Source: an uncultured Clostridia bacterium
Lineage (GTDB): Bacteria; Bacillota; Clostridia; TANB77; CAG-508
NCBI GenBank assembly: GCA_934148985.1
Contig: CAKPDO010000001.1
Span: 1-64,000, forward strand
Length of the DNA stretch: 64,000 bases
Direction of reading: 5' to 3'
Below the pieces are notes generated by a model. It was not told where the DNA came from and did no database searches. It worked only from the letters and a program-made list of their open reading frames with translations. Both the position numbers and the translations under genes were made by a program. How positions within the stretch are numbered: position 1 is the stretch's first letter; each line of letters begins with the position of its first letter. Shown here piece by piece: positions 1 through 6,942 of the stretch.

Positions 1-54
1 TGGGAAGGCGACATCAACATCGGGTTCCGTGTCGTGCTTTACATAAATAAGTAG
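1..54 (+). CDS. 3' end of DGR target gene (variable repeat end), partial
   Basis: The first 54 bases read WEGDINIGFRVVLYINK and then a stop; the gene starts outside the window. The GFRVV ending is typical of C-type-lectin/formylglycine-generating-enzyme-like proteins diversified by DGRs. The first 38 bases are identical to the end of the repeat at 1518-1649, which lies after the reverse transcriptase. After that the sequences diverge, and this copy adds five codons before its stop. I infer that this is the variable-repeat end of the target protein. Its length, signal peptide and ligand cannot be seen. Confidence 0.75.
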   Translation, partial: WEGDINIGFRVVLYINK

Positions 55-118
55 CACTGTCCACTGAAGTCTGGAAGCAAAAAATTTGAAAACATAGAGA
101 TGATAGGAAAAAACTAAA

Positions 119-499
119 ATGGAAGTAATGTCATATGAAAGCAAAAGCAAAGAATTAACTTTGATTCCAAAATATGAATTTTATATGGAATATATGTTAG
201 AAGTAATATTATTGCATTTGCCAAGAACAGAAAAATATAGTATAGGAACAGAATTTAAAAGCGTCATGTATGACACATTTAAAAATATTATGTTCATTGA
301 AAAATCAACACAAAAAGAAAGAATAATATACTTAAATAGAATAGATGCAGGATTGAATATTCAAAGAGCTTTATTAAGAATTATGAAAAAAAATAAATGG
401 ATAGATGAAAAAAAATTTGACTATGTCATGAATACACTAATAAGACAGGTTGGAGCAATATTAGGAGGGCTAATAAAATATTATGCCAAAAACAATTAG
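119..499 (+). CDS. avd: DGR accessory variability determinant (Avd-like)
   Basis: A 126-residue, all-helical, basic protein between the target gene and a DGR reverse transcriptase, which is the usual place for Avd. Avd proteins form a four-helix-bundle pentamer that binds the reverse transcriptase and template RNA and is needed for mutagenic retrohoming. Four amphipathic helical stretches can be picked out, with a late segment RQVGAILGGLIKYY. It overlaps the reverse transcriptase start by 17 bases, which implies translational coupling. A purine stretch (ataggaaaaaac) precedes the ATG. The family call rests on context, size and helical pattern rather than on a diagnostic motif. Confidence 0.75.
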   Translation: MEVMSYESKSKELTLIPKYEFYMEYMLEVILLHLPRTEKYSIGTEFKSVMYDTFKNIMFIEKSTQKERIIYLNRIDAGLNIQRALLRIMKKNKWIDEKKFDYVMNTLIRQVGAILGGLIKYYAKNN

Positions 500-1509
500 A
501 AATGTATATGACAAGTATTTGACATATGAAAACTTAATGAAAGCACATATAAAAAGTCAAAGTGGAAAAACAACCAGAAGAAATGTTGTAAAATTTAATT
601 TAAAACAAGAAGAATATATAATGTGGTTATATGAAAGACTAAAGACTAGAACATATAAACATGGAGGATATACATCGTTTTATGTAACAGAGCCGAAGCT
701 AAGAAAAGTAGAAGCTTCGGCTTATATAGATAGAGTTGTACATAGATGGGTGGTAGATAGTTTCTTGATGAACACATTTGTACCACAATTTATTAGCACA
801 ACATATGCATGTTTAAAGGGAAAAGGAATGCATAGATCGGCATTAGCAGTACAAAAGGGAATGAAAGAATGTAAGAAAAAATATGGGGAATACTATATTT
901 TAAAAATGGATATTGCCAAATACTTTGCTAGCATAAATAAAGAAAAATTATTTGAAATAATTCAAAGAAAAATAAAAGACCCAGATGTATTATGGCTTTT
1001 AAAGGAAATTATATATTCAAAAAGAGATGAAGTAGGAATACCGATTCGGAAATTTAACAAGCCAAATTTTTGCAAACTTGTATTATAATGAAGCAGATCA
1101 ATACATAAAACACAAATTAAAAGTAAGACATTATTATAGATATATGGATGACAGCATTATTCTTATGAAAGATAAAGAAGAATTAAAGCAAGTAAAAAGC
1201 AAAATTGAAAAATTTATTGAAGAAGAATTATTTTTGAAATTCAATTCAAAAACCAATATTTTCAAGTCAAAGCAAGGTGTAAATTTTTGTGGATATAAAA
1301 TAAACGAATATAGAATGAAACTAAGGACAAAAGGTAAAAAAAGAATAAAAAGACAGATAAAAAAGTTAAAGTTAAAAATAAAAAACGGTGAAATCACATC
1401 AAAAGAGGCAAAAATGCATTTATGTGGCCACTTTGGCTATATGAAATATGCAAATGCATATAACTTTATAAACAAATATTTTGCAAGTGAAAAACAAGAA
1501 TTGGGATAA
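483..1509 (+). CDS. DGR reverse transcriptase, interrupted by a CGG +1 shift
   Basis: This enzyme copies the template-repeat RNA with adenine-directed errors, so that the mutated cDNA replaces the variable repeat. The catalytic motif YMDD is in the second half (about 1141-1152). The first half ends in GIPI at the shift. Skipping the C of the in-frame CGG at 1047-1049 gives IPIGNLTSQIFANLYYNEAD, which contains the GxxxSQ signature of DGR reverse transcriptases. Without the shift the protein stops at 1088. The shifted product has 341 residues, a normal family size. The gene is either translated through a +1 shift or is a pseudogene. The same event recurs in essential genes of this window, so I favour decoding. 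Confidence 0.85.
1047..1049 (+). other. CGG +1 shift site in DGR reverse transcriptase
   Basis: Codon 189 is CGG in frame 0 (att CGG aaa). Reading CGGA as Gly continues as IPI-G-NLTSQ. Confidence 0.8.
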
Positions 1510-1517
1510 ATCAAAAA

Positions 1518-1735
1518 CTTCTTGGGGCCGTCCGTCGTGGTGGTAGCTTCATTAACAACGGTGGGGACAATCCTGTTTCCAACCGCAATGGTAACAATGG
1601 CTCTAGTTGGGAAGGCGACATCAACATCGGGTTCCGTGTCGTGCTCTAATACTATTCGAGATTATGTATTTTAAGGAATGCATACAGTGAAATATTAGAT
1701 ATTAAAGGGGTTTATTCCATCCTTAGGTGGTAAAA
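1518..1735 (+). repeat. DGR template-like repeat A with conserved 3' flank
   Basis: One of two related units downstream of the reverse transcriptase. The repeat (about 1518-1649) would read RGGSFINNGGDNPVSNRN and end in GFRVVL plus a stop, but no start codon, ribosome-binding site or open frame leads into it, so it is not an independent gene. Its last 38 bases match the target-gene end at 1-38, which makes this the likely template for that target. About 85 bases after the stop, including tattagatattaaagggg, are also shared with unit B. They may be the RNA structure that primes cDNA synthesis. Confidence 0.7.
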
Positions 1736-1834
1736 ATGAAACAGAGATAAGATATTAGTAGATTAGTCGAAAATATAGTAATCTCTAAAAAATTAAAAAA
1801 TAATAAAATTTAAATATTGGGGTAAATCAGGAGC

Positions 1835-2046
1835 TTTTTGGGGCCGTCCTTCGTGGTGGTAGCTTCAATAACAACGGTGGTAGCAATCCTGTTTCCAACC
1901 GCAATGGTAACAATGACGCTAGCTGGAACAACATCAACATCGGGTTCCGTGTCGTGCTCTAATATTATTCGAGATTATGTATTCTAAGGAATACATACAG
2001 TGAAATATTAGATATTAAAGGGGTTTACTCCATCCTTAAGTGGTAA
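1835..2046 (+). repeat. DGR template-like repeat B with conserved 3' flank
   Basis: A second copy of the unit. The coding-like part (about 1835-1962) would read RGGSFNNNGGSNPVSNRN and end in SWNNINIGFRVVL. Its adenine-rich AAY (Asn) codons are what a template repeat normally shows. It differs from unit A at non-adenine positions as well, and it lacks one codon, so neither unit is simply a mutagenised product of the other. The 3' flank, about 85 bases, is nearly identical to that of unit A. No open frame enters it. Between the units (1736-1834) I see only A/T-rich sequence. Confidence 0.7.
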
Positions 2047-2146
2047 ATATATAAAAAAGGTGAGGTATGAGTAGAAAATGAAAATATAGTAGCCAAAAAA
2101 TAATTAAAATAGGAAAAAATTGACAGCAAATAAATTTAAAAATTTG

Positions 2147-2174
2147 TTGTATTTTTCGAAAAATGTGTTATAAT
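2147..2174 (+). promoter_or_regulatory. Promoter for RNase P RNA
   Basis: TTGTAT, a 16-base spacer and a perfect TATAAT end nine bases before the predicted 5' end of the RNase P RNA. Confidence 0.65.
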
Positions 2175-2182
2175 AATGACTA

Positions 2183-2569
2183 GCAAATTGATTAGTCGCT
2201 GGCAAAATTCGAAAGGATTTGCGAGAGGAAAGTCCGGGCTCCAAAGAGCAATGATGCTAGATAACGTCTAGTGAGGGAAACCTTAAGGAAAGTGCAACAG
2301 AAAATAACCGCCTTTGACTTTTGTTCTAGGAAATGAAAATTTCTAATGTTCTTATTAAAGCAAAGGTAAGGATGAAAAGGCGAGGTAAGAGCTCACCGGC
2401 TTCAAGGTGACTTGTAAGCATCAGTGTAAACCCCATCTGGAGCAACACCTAAAATGGATATTTTAAACACCTGCTCGGTGGTCCAAAAATGCGTGGCTTG
2501 AGCTATATAGTGATATATAGCCTAGATAAATGACTAATTTAAAAGACAGAACCCGGCTTACAGATTTGC
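2183..2569 (+). ncRNA. rnpB: RNase P RNA
   Basis: The catalytic RNA of RNase P, which removes 5' leaders from pre-tRNAs. Universal core elements can be read directly: gaggaaagtccgggct near the 5' end, agtgcaacagaaa, gtaagagctcaccggc, gtaaacccc, and the 3' acagaacccggcttac that closes the P4 pseudoknot. The ends were set by the P1 helix, in which gcaaat at 2183-2188 pairs with atttgc at 2564-2569. The length of about 387 nt is normal. It is transcribed from its own promoter and lies between the DGR and ytfI. Confidence 0.96.
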
Positions 2570-2639
2570 GTTAATTATGTTTAAAATATAAAAAAATGTA
2601 AAGAATAATATTAAAACTTCTAAAAAAGAGGCGATAATA

Positions 2640-3293
2640 TTGTTCTTTTTTTATATAATTTTAATAATTTCCATGATTTTAATTGTAACATTCATTTTGA
2701 CGACAATTCAAATACATATACAAAATGTTAGATTTTCAACTAAAAAAGAAAGAAAACTAAATAAAGATTATAAGATAGAATTGAAACTATTTTTATTAAA
2801 TAAAATAAATTATTTAAAAATAGATATAACTAAAACAAAGTTAGAAAAGGATTTCGTGAAAAGAAATGTAAATAAAATAAAAAATAAGATGGAAAAAGAT
2901 AAAAATAAATACGACAGAAAATTAATAAAAAAATTAAAAAATTTAAATATAAAAATAGATAAGTTAAATTTAAAAATATATATAAGCCTAAAAGATGCCG
3001 CAATAAATGCTATAAGTGCAGGAACACTATCTGGAGTTCTTTCTGTAATTTTGGGAAAGTTAATGGATAATAACCAAATTACAAAAAAAGATGAAATATC
3101 TTGGAAAATACTACCATTGTATCAAGATAAAAATGAATTAAATATTGAGTTAAACTGTATAATTAGCTTCAAATTGATACATATTATAAAAAGTATTAAA
3201 AAAAGGTCTGTCCCCAAAAGAGGAATTCCACCAAAAGGAACCATCCTCAAAAGGGGAAGAAGAAAGGAAGAAAAATGTCAGAACATCCAATAG
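2640..3293 (+). CDS. ytfI: DUF2953 (YtfI-like) sporulation-associated membrane protein
   Basis: A 217-residue protein with one N-terminal membrane segment (residues about 2-24), then a Lys-rich region and a DUF2953-like domain. Its position directly upstream of, and overlapping, ytfJ matches the ytfI-ytfJ pair of spore formers. The start is TTG after agaggcg. The C-terminal 30 residues (KRSVPKRGIPPKGTIL and onward) are low-complexity and basic. They are encoded by a G-rich repeat-like sequence (about 3204-3262) with the ggtctgtcccc motif of intergenic repeats, so the natural 3' end was probably replaced by a repeat. The role in germination or sporulation is inferred from the neighbour. Confidence 0.7.
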   Translation: MFFFYIILIISMILIVTFILTTIQIHIQNVRFSTKKERKLNKDYKIELKLFLLNKINYLKIDITKTKLEKDFVKRNVNKIKNKMEKDKNKYDRKLIKKLKNLNIKIDKLNLKIYISLKDAAINAISAGTLSGVLSVILGKLMDNNQITKKDEISWKILPLYQDKNELNIELNCIISFKLIHIIKSIKKRSVPKRGIPPKGTILKRGRRKEEKCQNIQ

Positions 3294-3728
3294 AGGGGCT
3301 AATGCTCACAGCCATGAATAGTATAAAAGATATGGTTGATGTAAATACCATAATAGGTGAGCCAATACAAGCATCAAATAATACTGTTATAATACCGATT
3401 TCAAAAGTATCATTTGGATTTGCGGCAGGAGGAAGTGAATTTAAAGGTGAAACAATAGACGAATATAACAAAAAAGATAAAGATGAACAAATCCAATACA
3501 GATTACCATTTGGAGGAGGAGCTGGTGCTCGGTGTTTCTATAAATCCAATTGCATTTTTAGTTGTACAATCAAATGTTGTTAAGCTTTTACCTGTTGACC
3601 ATGAAAATACATTTGATAAGATTTTAGATTATGTACCAGATTTAATCGAAAAGTTGAACAGTATTGCTGATAAGTGTTCAAAGCAAAGTGAGGATAATTG
3701 TCCAAAAACAAAAAATGAGCAAGAATAG
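3275..3728 (+). CDS. ytfJ: GerW family sporulation protein YtfJ, with a CGG +1 shift
   Basis: YtfJ/GerW is a small forespore protein linked to spore germination. The N-terminal part MSEHPIEGLMLTAMNSIKDM, VDVNTIIGEPI, and the FGFAAGGSEF and GGGAGAG segments are characteristic. The in-frame CGG at 3530-3532 interrupts the frame. Reading CGGT as Gly gives GGGAGA-G-VSINPIAFLVV, the conserved core, and a 150-residue product of normal length. Without the shift it stops at 3583. The gene overlaps the ytfI end by 19 bases. Its last codons (NEQE, stop) lie inside a terminator palindrome shared with the convergent small gene. Confidence 0.88.
3530..3532 (+). other. CGG +1 shift site in ytfJ
   Basis: Codon 86 is CGG in frame 0 (gct CGG tgt). 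CGGT read as Gly restores GAGA-G-VSINP. Confidence 0.85.
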
Positions 3729-3746
3729 AACCTATTCTTGCTCAAA
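3717..3746. terminator. Bidirectional terminator between ytfJ and a small Cys-rich gene
   Basis: A perfect inverted repeat, gagcaagaatag-aac-ctattcttgctc. Both converging genes end inside it and both finish in the codons for EQE plus TAG. Its arms are therefore coding on both strands. Confidence 0.75.
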
Positions 3747-3851
3747 ATATACACAATTGAAATTAGAAGTAGTTTTTTTACATGAAGTTGTATTTTCATA
3801 AGTACATTCTCCATTTTTTTGAAATTTACATTTTTCAGTGCAAGCTATCAT
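3732..3851 (-). CDS. Small Cys-rich protein (DUF1540-like)
   Basis: A 39-residue protein beginning MIACTEKCKF with five cysteines (C4, C8, C16, C24, C33), a spacing like the short metal-binding Cys-rich proteins of Clostridia. A ribosome-binding site (gaaagga) lies upstream; an in-frame ATG and TTG a few codons earlier are too close to it, so I chose the ATG at 3851. It is convergent with ytfJ and ends in the shared palindrome. The function is unknown; metal or spore-coat roles would be guesses. Confidence 0.55.
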   Translation of the reverse strand: MIACTEKCKFQKNGECTYENTTSCKKTTSNFNCVYFEQE

Positions 3852-4010
3852 TTTTACCAACATTCCTTTCTATCAAAGCACAAAATTTGATTAAAAATAT
3901 TGTATTTTATAATTATTTTCAAACTTAGCCCTACTAACCAAATATAGTATTTGTAAAAAAGACATAAATATACATAATTTTTGAAATAATGATAAAAGTA
4001 TAACAAAAAT

Positions 4011-4663
4011 TTAGTCCTGAGAGCTAGCTAAAAAAGTAGATGCATATTTACAAAAATCTTTTATAGTACAATTTTCACACATAGGCTTTTGAGCTTTGCA
4101 AGTATATCTTCCGATGCCAAATAAAAAGGTGATTTACGTCTTTATAATCTTTTTTATCAATTTGTTTTAGCAAATCTTGCTCTATTTTTGTTGGTTCTTT
4201 TTCATTTGATAAACCAATTCTATTAGAAATTCGCTTGCAGTGTGTATCAACAGCAATTCCGCTGGGGATTTCCAAAAACTTCTAGCATAATAACATTTGC
4301 ACTTTTTCGACCAACACCAGCAAGAGTAACTAAATCATCCATATTTTGAGGAACTTCTCCTCCGAAGTTTTCTATTATTTGATTAGCACATTTTTTTATG
4401 TTTTTAGCTTTATTTTTATAAAATCCACATGGATGAATTAATTCTTCTAAATCCTCTAAATCACAATTGGCAAAGTCTTCGATAGTTTTATATTTTGCAA
4501 AAAGAGCAGGAGTTGTCAAATTTACTCTTTCATCAGTGCATTGAGCTGATAAACATACAGCTACGACTAGCTGAAAGGCATTTTCAAAATTTAGACTACA
4601 TTTTGCATCAGGGTAGGTTATTCTTAAAATATTAATCACTTTATTTATATCATTTTTTTTCAT
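4011..4663 (-). CDS. nth: Endonuclease III, with two CGG +1 shifts
   Basis: A base-excision repair glycosylase/AP lyase for oxidised pyrimidines. Frame 0 gives the helix-hairpin-helix with catalytic Lys (LAGVGRKSANVIM). The in-frame CGG at 4261-4259 then shifts +1, giving FGNPQ-G-IAVDTHCKRISN with the catalytic Asp of VDTH. A second in-frame CGG at 4113-4111 shifts again, giving WH-G-RYTCKAQKPMCENC and the complete four-cysteine [4Fe-4S] loop (C-x6-C-x2-C-x5-C). With both shifts the product is 216 residues, the usual size, ending ASTFLASSQD. Without them the enzyme loses its active site and its cluster. The ribosome-binding site is aaagga. Confidence 0.9.
4111..4113 (-). other. CGG +1 shift site 2 in nth
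   Basis: In frame after the first shift (cat CGG aag). CGGA read as Gly gives WH-G-RYTC and restores all four [4Fe-4S] cysteines. Confidence 0.85.
4259..4261 (-). other. CGG +1 shift site 1 in nth
   Basis: Codon 135 is CGG in frame 0 (cag CGG aat). CGGA read as Gly gives NPQ-G-IAVDTH with the catalytic Asp. Confidence 0.85.
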
Positions 4664-4786
4664 AGTATTAAAATCCTTTCGTTGAATTTTTATATTTTAA
4701 TTATATAAGCATTATCTGAATTTGTCAAAAGGTAACAATAATCTACAAAAATCATATAATATTACTAAAAGATTGGAGGTAATGGT

Positions 4787-4936
4787 ATGAAGTGTGTGCT
4801 TAAAAAAACTTGTGGCGTTTGTTTTATTGGATTAGGACTTGGAATTTTAATGGTTCTATTACTTCCAATAACAGGATGGTTAATTTTGATTGGGCTTGCT
4901 GTTGTTGCTATAGGCTTTATATGGCTGGCTTGTTAG
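4787..4936 (+). CDS. Small hydrophobic membrane protein
   Basis: A 49-residue protein beginning MKCVLKKTCGVCFIGLGLG, with three N-terminal cysteines and two closely packed hydrophobic segments separated by PITGW. A strong ribosome-binding site, ttggaggtaatggt, precedes the ATG. It is followed after 18 bases by spoVM, so co-transcription with a sporulation gene is likely. I do not recognise the family, and no catalytic motif is present. Confidence 0.65.
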   Translation: MKCVLKKTCGVCFIGLGLGILMVLLLPITGWLILIGLAVVAIGFIWLAC

Positions 4937-4954
4937 AAAAGGGAGGTACATAAA

Positions 4955-5029
4955 ATGACTATTGTTGTTAAAAAAGTTCCTAAGGCTTTTAGGGGAATTG
5001 TGAAGTTTTTATTTAGAATTAAGGAATAG
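4955..5029 (+). CDS. spoVM: Stage V sporulation protein M
   Basis: A 24-residue peptide, MTIVVKKVPKAFRGIVKFLF and RIKE. SpoVM is a tiny amphipathic helix that senses the convex forespore membrane and recruits the coat ATPase SpoIVA. The N-terminal hydrophobic lead-in, the conserved Pro at position 9, the G-I-V segment and the basic C-terminus match the family, whose members are about 24-26 residues. A strong ribosome-binding site (gggaggtacataaa) supports translation. It is followed by a terminator. Such genes are easily missed because of their size. Confidence 0.8.
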   Translation: MTIVVKKVPKAFRGIVKFLFRIKE

Positions 5030-5041
5030 TTTGGAGATTTT

Positions 5042-5088
5042 GGGCGGTTCTTGGGGTGAAAAGAGCCGTCTTTTGCGAAATTTTTTTT
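5042..5088 (+). terminator. Terminator after spoVM
   Basis: The hairpin ggcggttctt...aagagccgtc is followed by ttttgcgaaattttttttt. Confidence 0.7.
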
Positions 5089-5140
5089 TAATTATAAAAA
5101 GTATATTTTTGTGAAAAGTTAAAAAAATAATATAAAAATA

Positions 5141-5169
5141 TTGACATGCGTAATACATCGTAGTACAAT
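5141..5169 (+). promoter_or_regulatory. RelBE-type promoter with overlapping operator-like palindrome
   Basis: TTGACA, a 17-base spacer and TACAAT. The spacer holds the imperfect palindrome gtaatac-atc-gtagtac, which is well placed for autorepression by the antitoxin-toxin complex of the gene pair just downstream. Confidence 0.75.
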
Positions 5170-5193
5170 AATTAAAGAGAGGAGTTGATATAT

Positions 5194-5415
5194 ATGACTA
5201 TATCAGTAAGATTGAATGACCAAGATACAGAATTAATAAAAGCATATGCAGATATGAATAATATTTCTTTATCAGATTTAATAAGAAATGCAGTATTAGA
5301 AAAAATAGAAAATGAATATGATTTAAAGTGTTGCAAAAAAGCAATAGAAGAATATAAAAAGAATCCAGTAACTTACAGCCACGAAGAAGTTGCACAAATG
5401 CTAGACCTTGAATAA
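5194..5415 (+). CDS. relB: RelB/DinJ-type ribbon-helix-helix antitoxin
   Basis: The 73-residue antitoxin of a type II module. The N-terminal part MTISVRLNDQDTELIKAYAD, with SLSDLIRNAV, is a ribbon-helix-helix DNA-binding fold. The C-terminal part is the toxin-binding arm, ending SHEEVAQMLDLE. The ATG at 5194 was chosen because gagaggag lies nine bases upstream. Its end overlaps the toxin start by eight bases, the usual coupling that favours antitoxin synthesis. It probably represses its own promoter through the palindrome at 5148-5164. Confidence 0.88.
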   Translation: MTISVRLNDQDTELIKAYADMNNISLSDLIRNAVLEKIENEYDLKCCKKAIEEYKKNPVTYSHEEVAQMLDLE

Positions 5416-5680
5416 ATATAAAGTAAGATATACACAAGCAGCAATTAAGCAAATGAAGAAGCTAGACAAATACACTCAAAAGCTTATCTATGCGTGGATA
5501 GATAAAAATTTGCAAAATTGCGAAAATCCAAGATTGCACGGAAAAGGTTTAGTTGAAAATAAGTCAGGATATTGGAGATATAGGGTTGGAGATTATAGAC
5601 TGATTGCTGAAATTCAAGATAACGAAATAACGATTTTAATTGTAAATGTTGGACATAGGAGAGATGTTTATAGTGATTGA
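5408..5680 (+). CDS. relE: RelE/YafQ-type mRNA interferase toxin
   Basis: A 90-residue toxin of the RelE/ParE superfamily, which cleaves mRNA in the ribosome or poisons gyrase depending on subfamily. NPRLHGKGLVENKSGYWRYR and VGDYRLIAEI, then VNVGHRRDVY, are classic RelE features (basic active-site strand, terminal H-R-x-x-Y). The start is TTG, embedded in the last codons of the antitoxin. RelE is more likely than ParE because of the VGHRRDVY ending. Confidence 0.88.
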   Translation: MNKYKVRYTQAAIKQMKKLDKYTQKLIYAWIDKNLQNCENPRLHGKGLVENKSGYWRYRVGDYRLIAEIQDNEITILIVNVGHRRDVYSD

Positions 5681-5853
5681 GGTAAATGTTTTAATTTGAG
5701 ATGAAACTATATTAAAAAATATGTTTTCATTGTTTTACTTTTGAAAAATAAACTTAGTAGATATCGAATTTTGATACAATTATGTAAATAAATGCCAGAA
5801 TATATTGACAAAATCTAGAAAATAAGGTAAAATTAAGAATGAGGTGATAAAAG

Positions 5854-6861
5854 ATGGGAGTTTTTAGAAAAGTAAGATCAAGAGTTAAAGATGTTGACAA
5901 AATGGCTAAAGAAATTGAAATGGCTGGTGTTTCAGAAGATGCAATTGAAACATATACTAAATTAAAGGAAGATATTAAAAAGGGAGCCCAAAGTAGAAAA
6001 GAAATAATGGAAGACAGGGACATTGAAGAAAAAAAGTTTGCTAAACAAACAGAAAAAATAGCAAAAATAAAAGAAGAAATGCTAAAAATGGAAGAAAAAG
6101 CTGGATTTGGTTCAGTCGTAAAACTTAGTAGACTCAACTTTTTAAGTAAAGATGCTAAAAAGTATAGAAAATTAGCAAAAAAATTAAAAATAGCAAAAGA
6201 TGAACAAGCAGTACATAAAGATATGAAAAAAGCATACGAGAAGATGTTAGAAAGAAAAGAAAAAGAAATCAAATTAAGCGAAAAAGATTTAAGAAAATGT
6301 AAAAATTCAATTAGAAAAATATGGAGTCAAAGTGCTGATGAAATAAAAGATGCCAAAAATAATAAAAAGGGAACAAAGAAACAACAAAAAAGTGAAACAA
6401 AACCACAAGAGGAAAAAACTGAAAAAGATTTTAAAGAAAAAATGACAGAAAATGTAATATTTCCAGGCACTTCGATAAATCAGAACACAATAGAATCTTT
6501 GCAAGCAAATTTAAGTAAAAGTAAAAAAATTGATAACGAATTAAAAACAGCAGTAAAAGGTTTGTCACCAAATGAATTTATGGCTTTTATTGGAAGTATG
6601 AGAACACAAGCAAATGAAGGCAAGGAAATATCATATGAAGAAGCTAAAAATGCAGCTACGACAGGCGAAAATAAAAAGTTTCTTCAACGACAAGGAATAA
6701 AAGAATTAGAAGCGATTCTTGCACAAGGCAAAAAAGCCAAAAAGAATGAAAGCCAGTATGGCAAAATTATGTACAGATTTGCAAAAGTATACAAAGAAAT
6801 TGAAGAAGAAAGAAAAGAAGAAGGTCAAACACAAACAAGAGATGATGAAAAAACTGTATAA
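5854..6861 (+). CDS. Lys/Glu-rich coiled-coil protein of unknown function
   Basis: A 335-residue cytoplasmic protein with no signal peptide or membrane segment. Residues about 5-165 are almost continuous coiled coil. Residues 165-200 are a Lys/Gln-rich linker. Residues 210-310 are a second helical domain beginning IFPGTSINQNTIESLQANL and including LSPNEFMAFIGSM. A good ribosome-binding site (gaggtgataaaag) precedes the ATG, and a terminator follows. I do not recognise the family. It stands alone between a toxin-antitoxin pair and uvrC, so context gives no clue. Confidence 0.7.
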   Translation: MGVFRKVRSRVKDVDKMAKEIEMAGVSEDAIETYTKLKEDIKKGAQSRKEIMEDRDIEEKKFAKQTEKIAKIKEEMLKMEEKAGFGSVVKLSRLNFLSKDAKKYRKLAKKLKIAKDEQAVHKDMKKAYEKMLERKEKEIKLSEKDLRKCKNSIRKIWSQSADEIKDAKNNKKGTKKQQKSETKPQEEKTEKDFKEKMTENVIFPGTSINQNTIESLQANLSKSKKIDNELKTAVKGLSPNEFMAFIGSMRTQANEGKEISYEEAKNAATTGENKKFLQRQGIKELEAILAQGKKAKKNESQYGKIMYRFAKVYKEIEEERKEEGQTQTRDDEKTV

Positions 6862-6893
6862 AATTTGATAATAGATAAAAAATTACATAAAAG

Positions 6894-6921
6894 AGCCAAA
6901 AACCATATGGTTTTTGGCTTT
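6894..6921 (+). terminator. Terminator between the coiled-coil gene and uvrC
   Basis: The inverted repeat agccaaaaacc-atat-ggtttttggct ends in a short T run. Confidence 0.75.
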
Positions 6922-6942
6922 ATTCGTTAAAGGAGAATACAA

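Noticed and set aside
1..2046. Prophage carrying the DGR
   Set aside because: No phage structural, integrase or lysis gene is visible; the region passes directly to RNase P RNA and sporulation genes.
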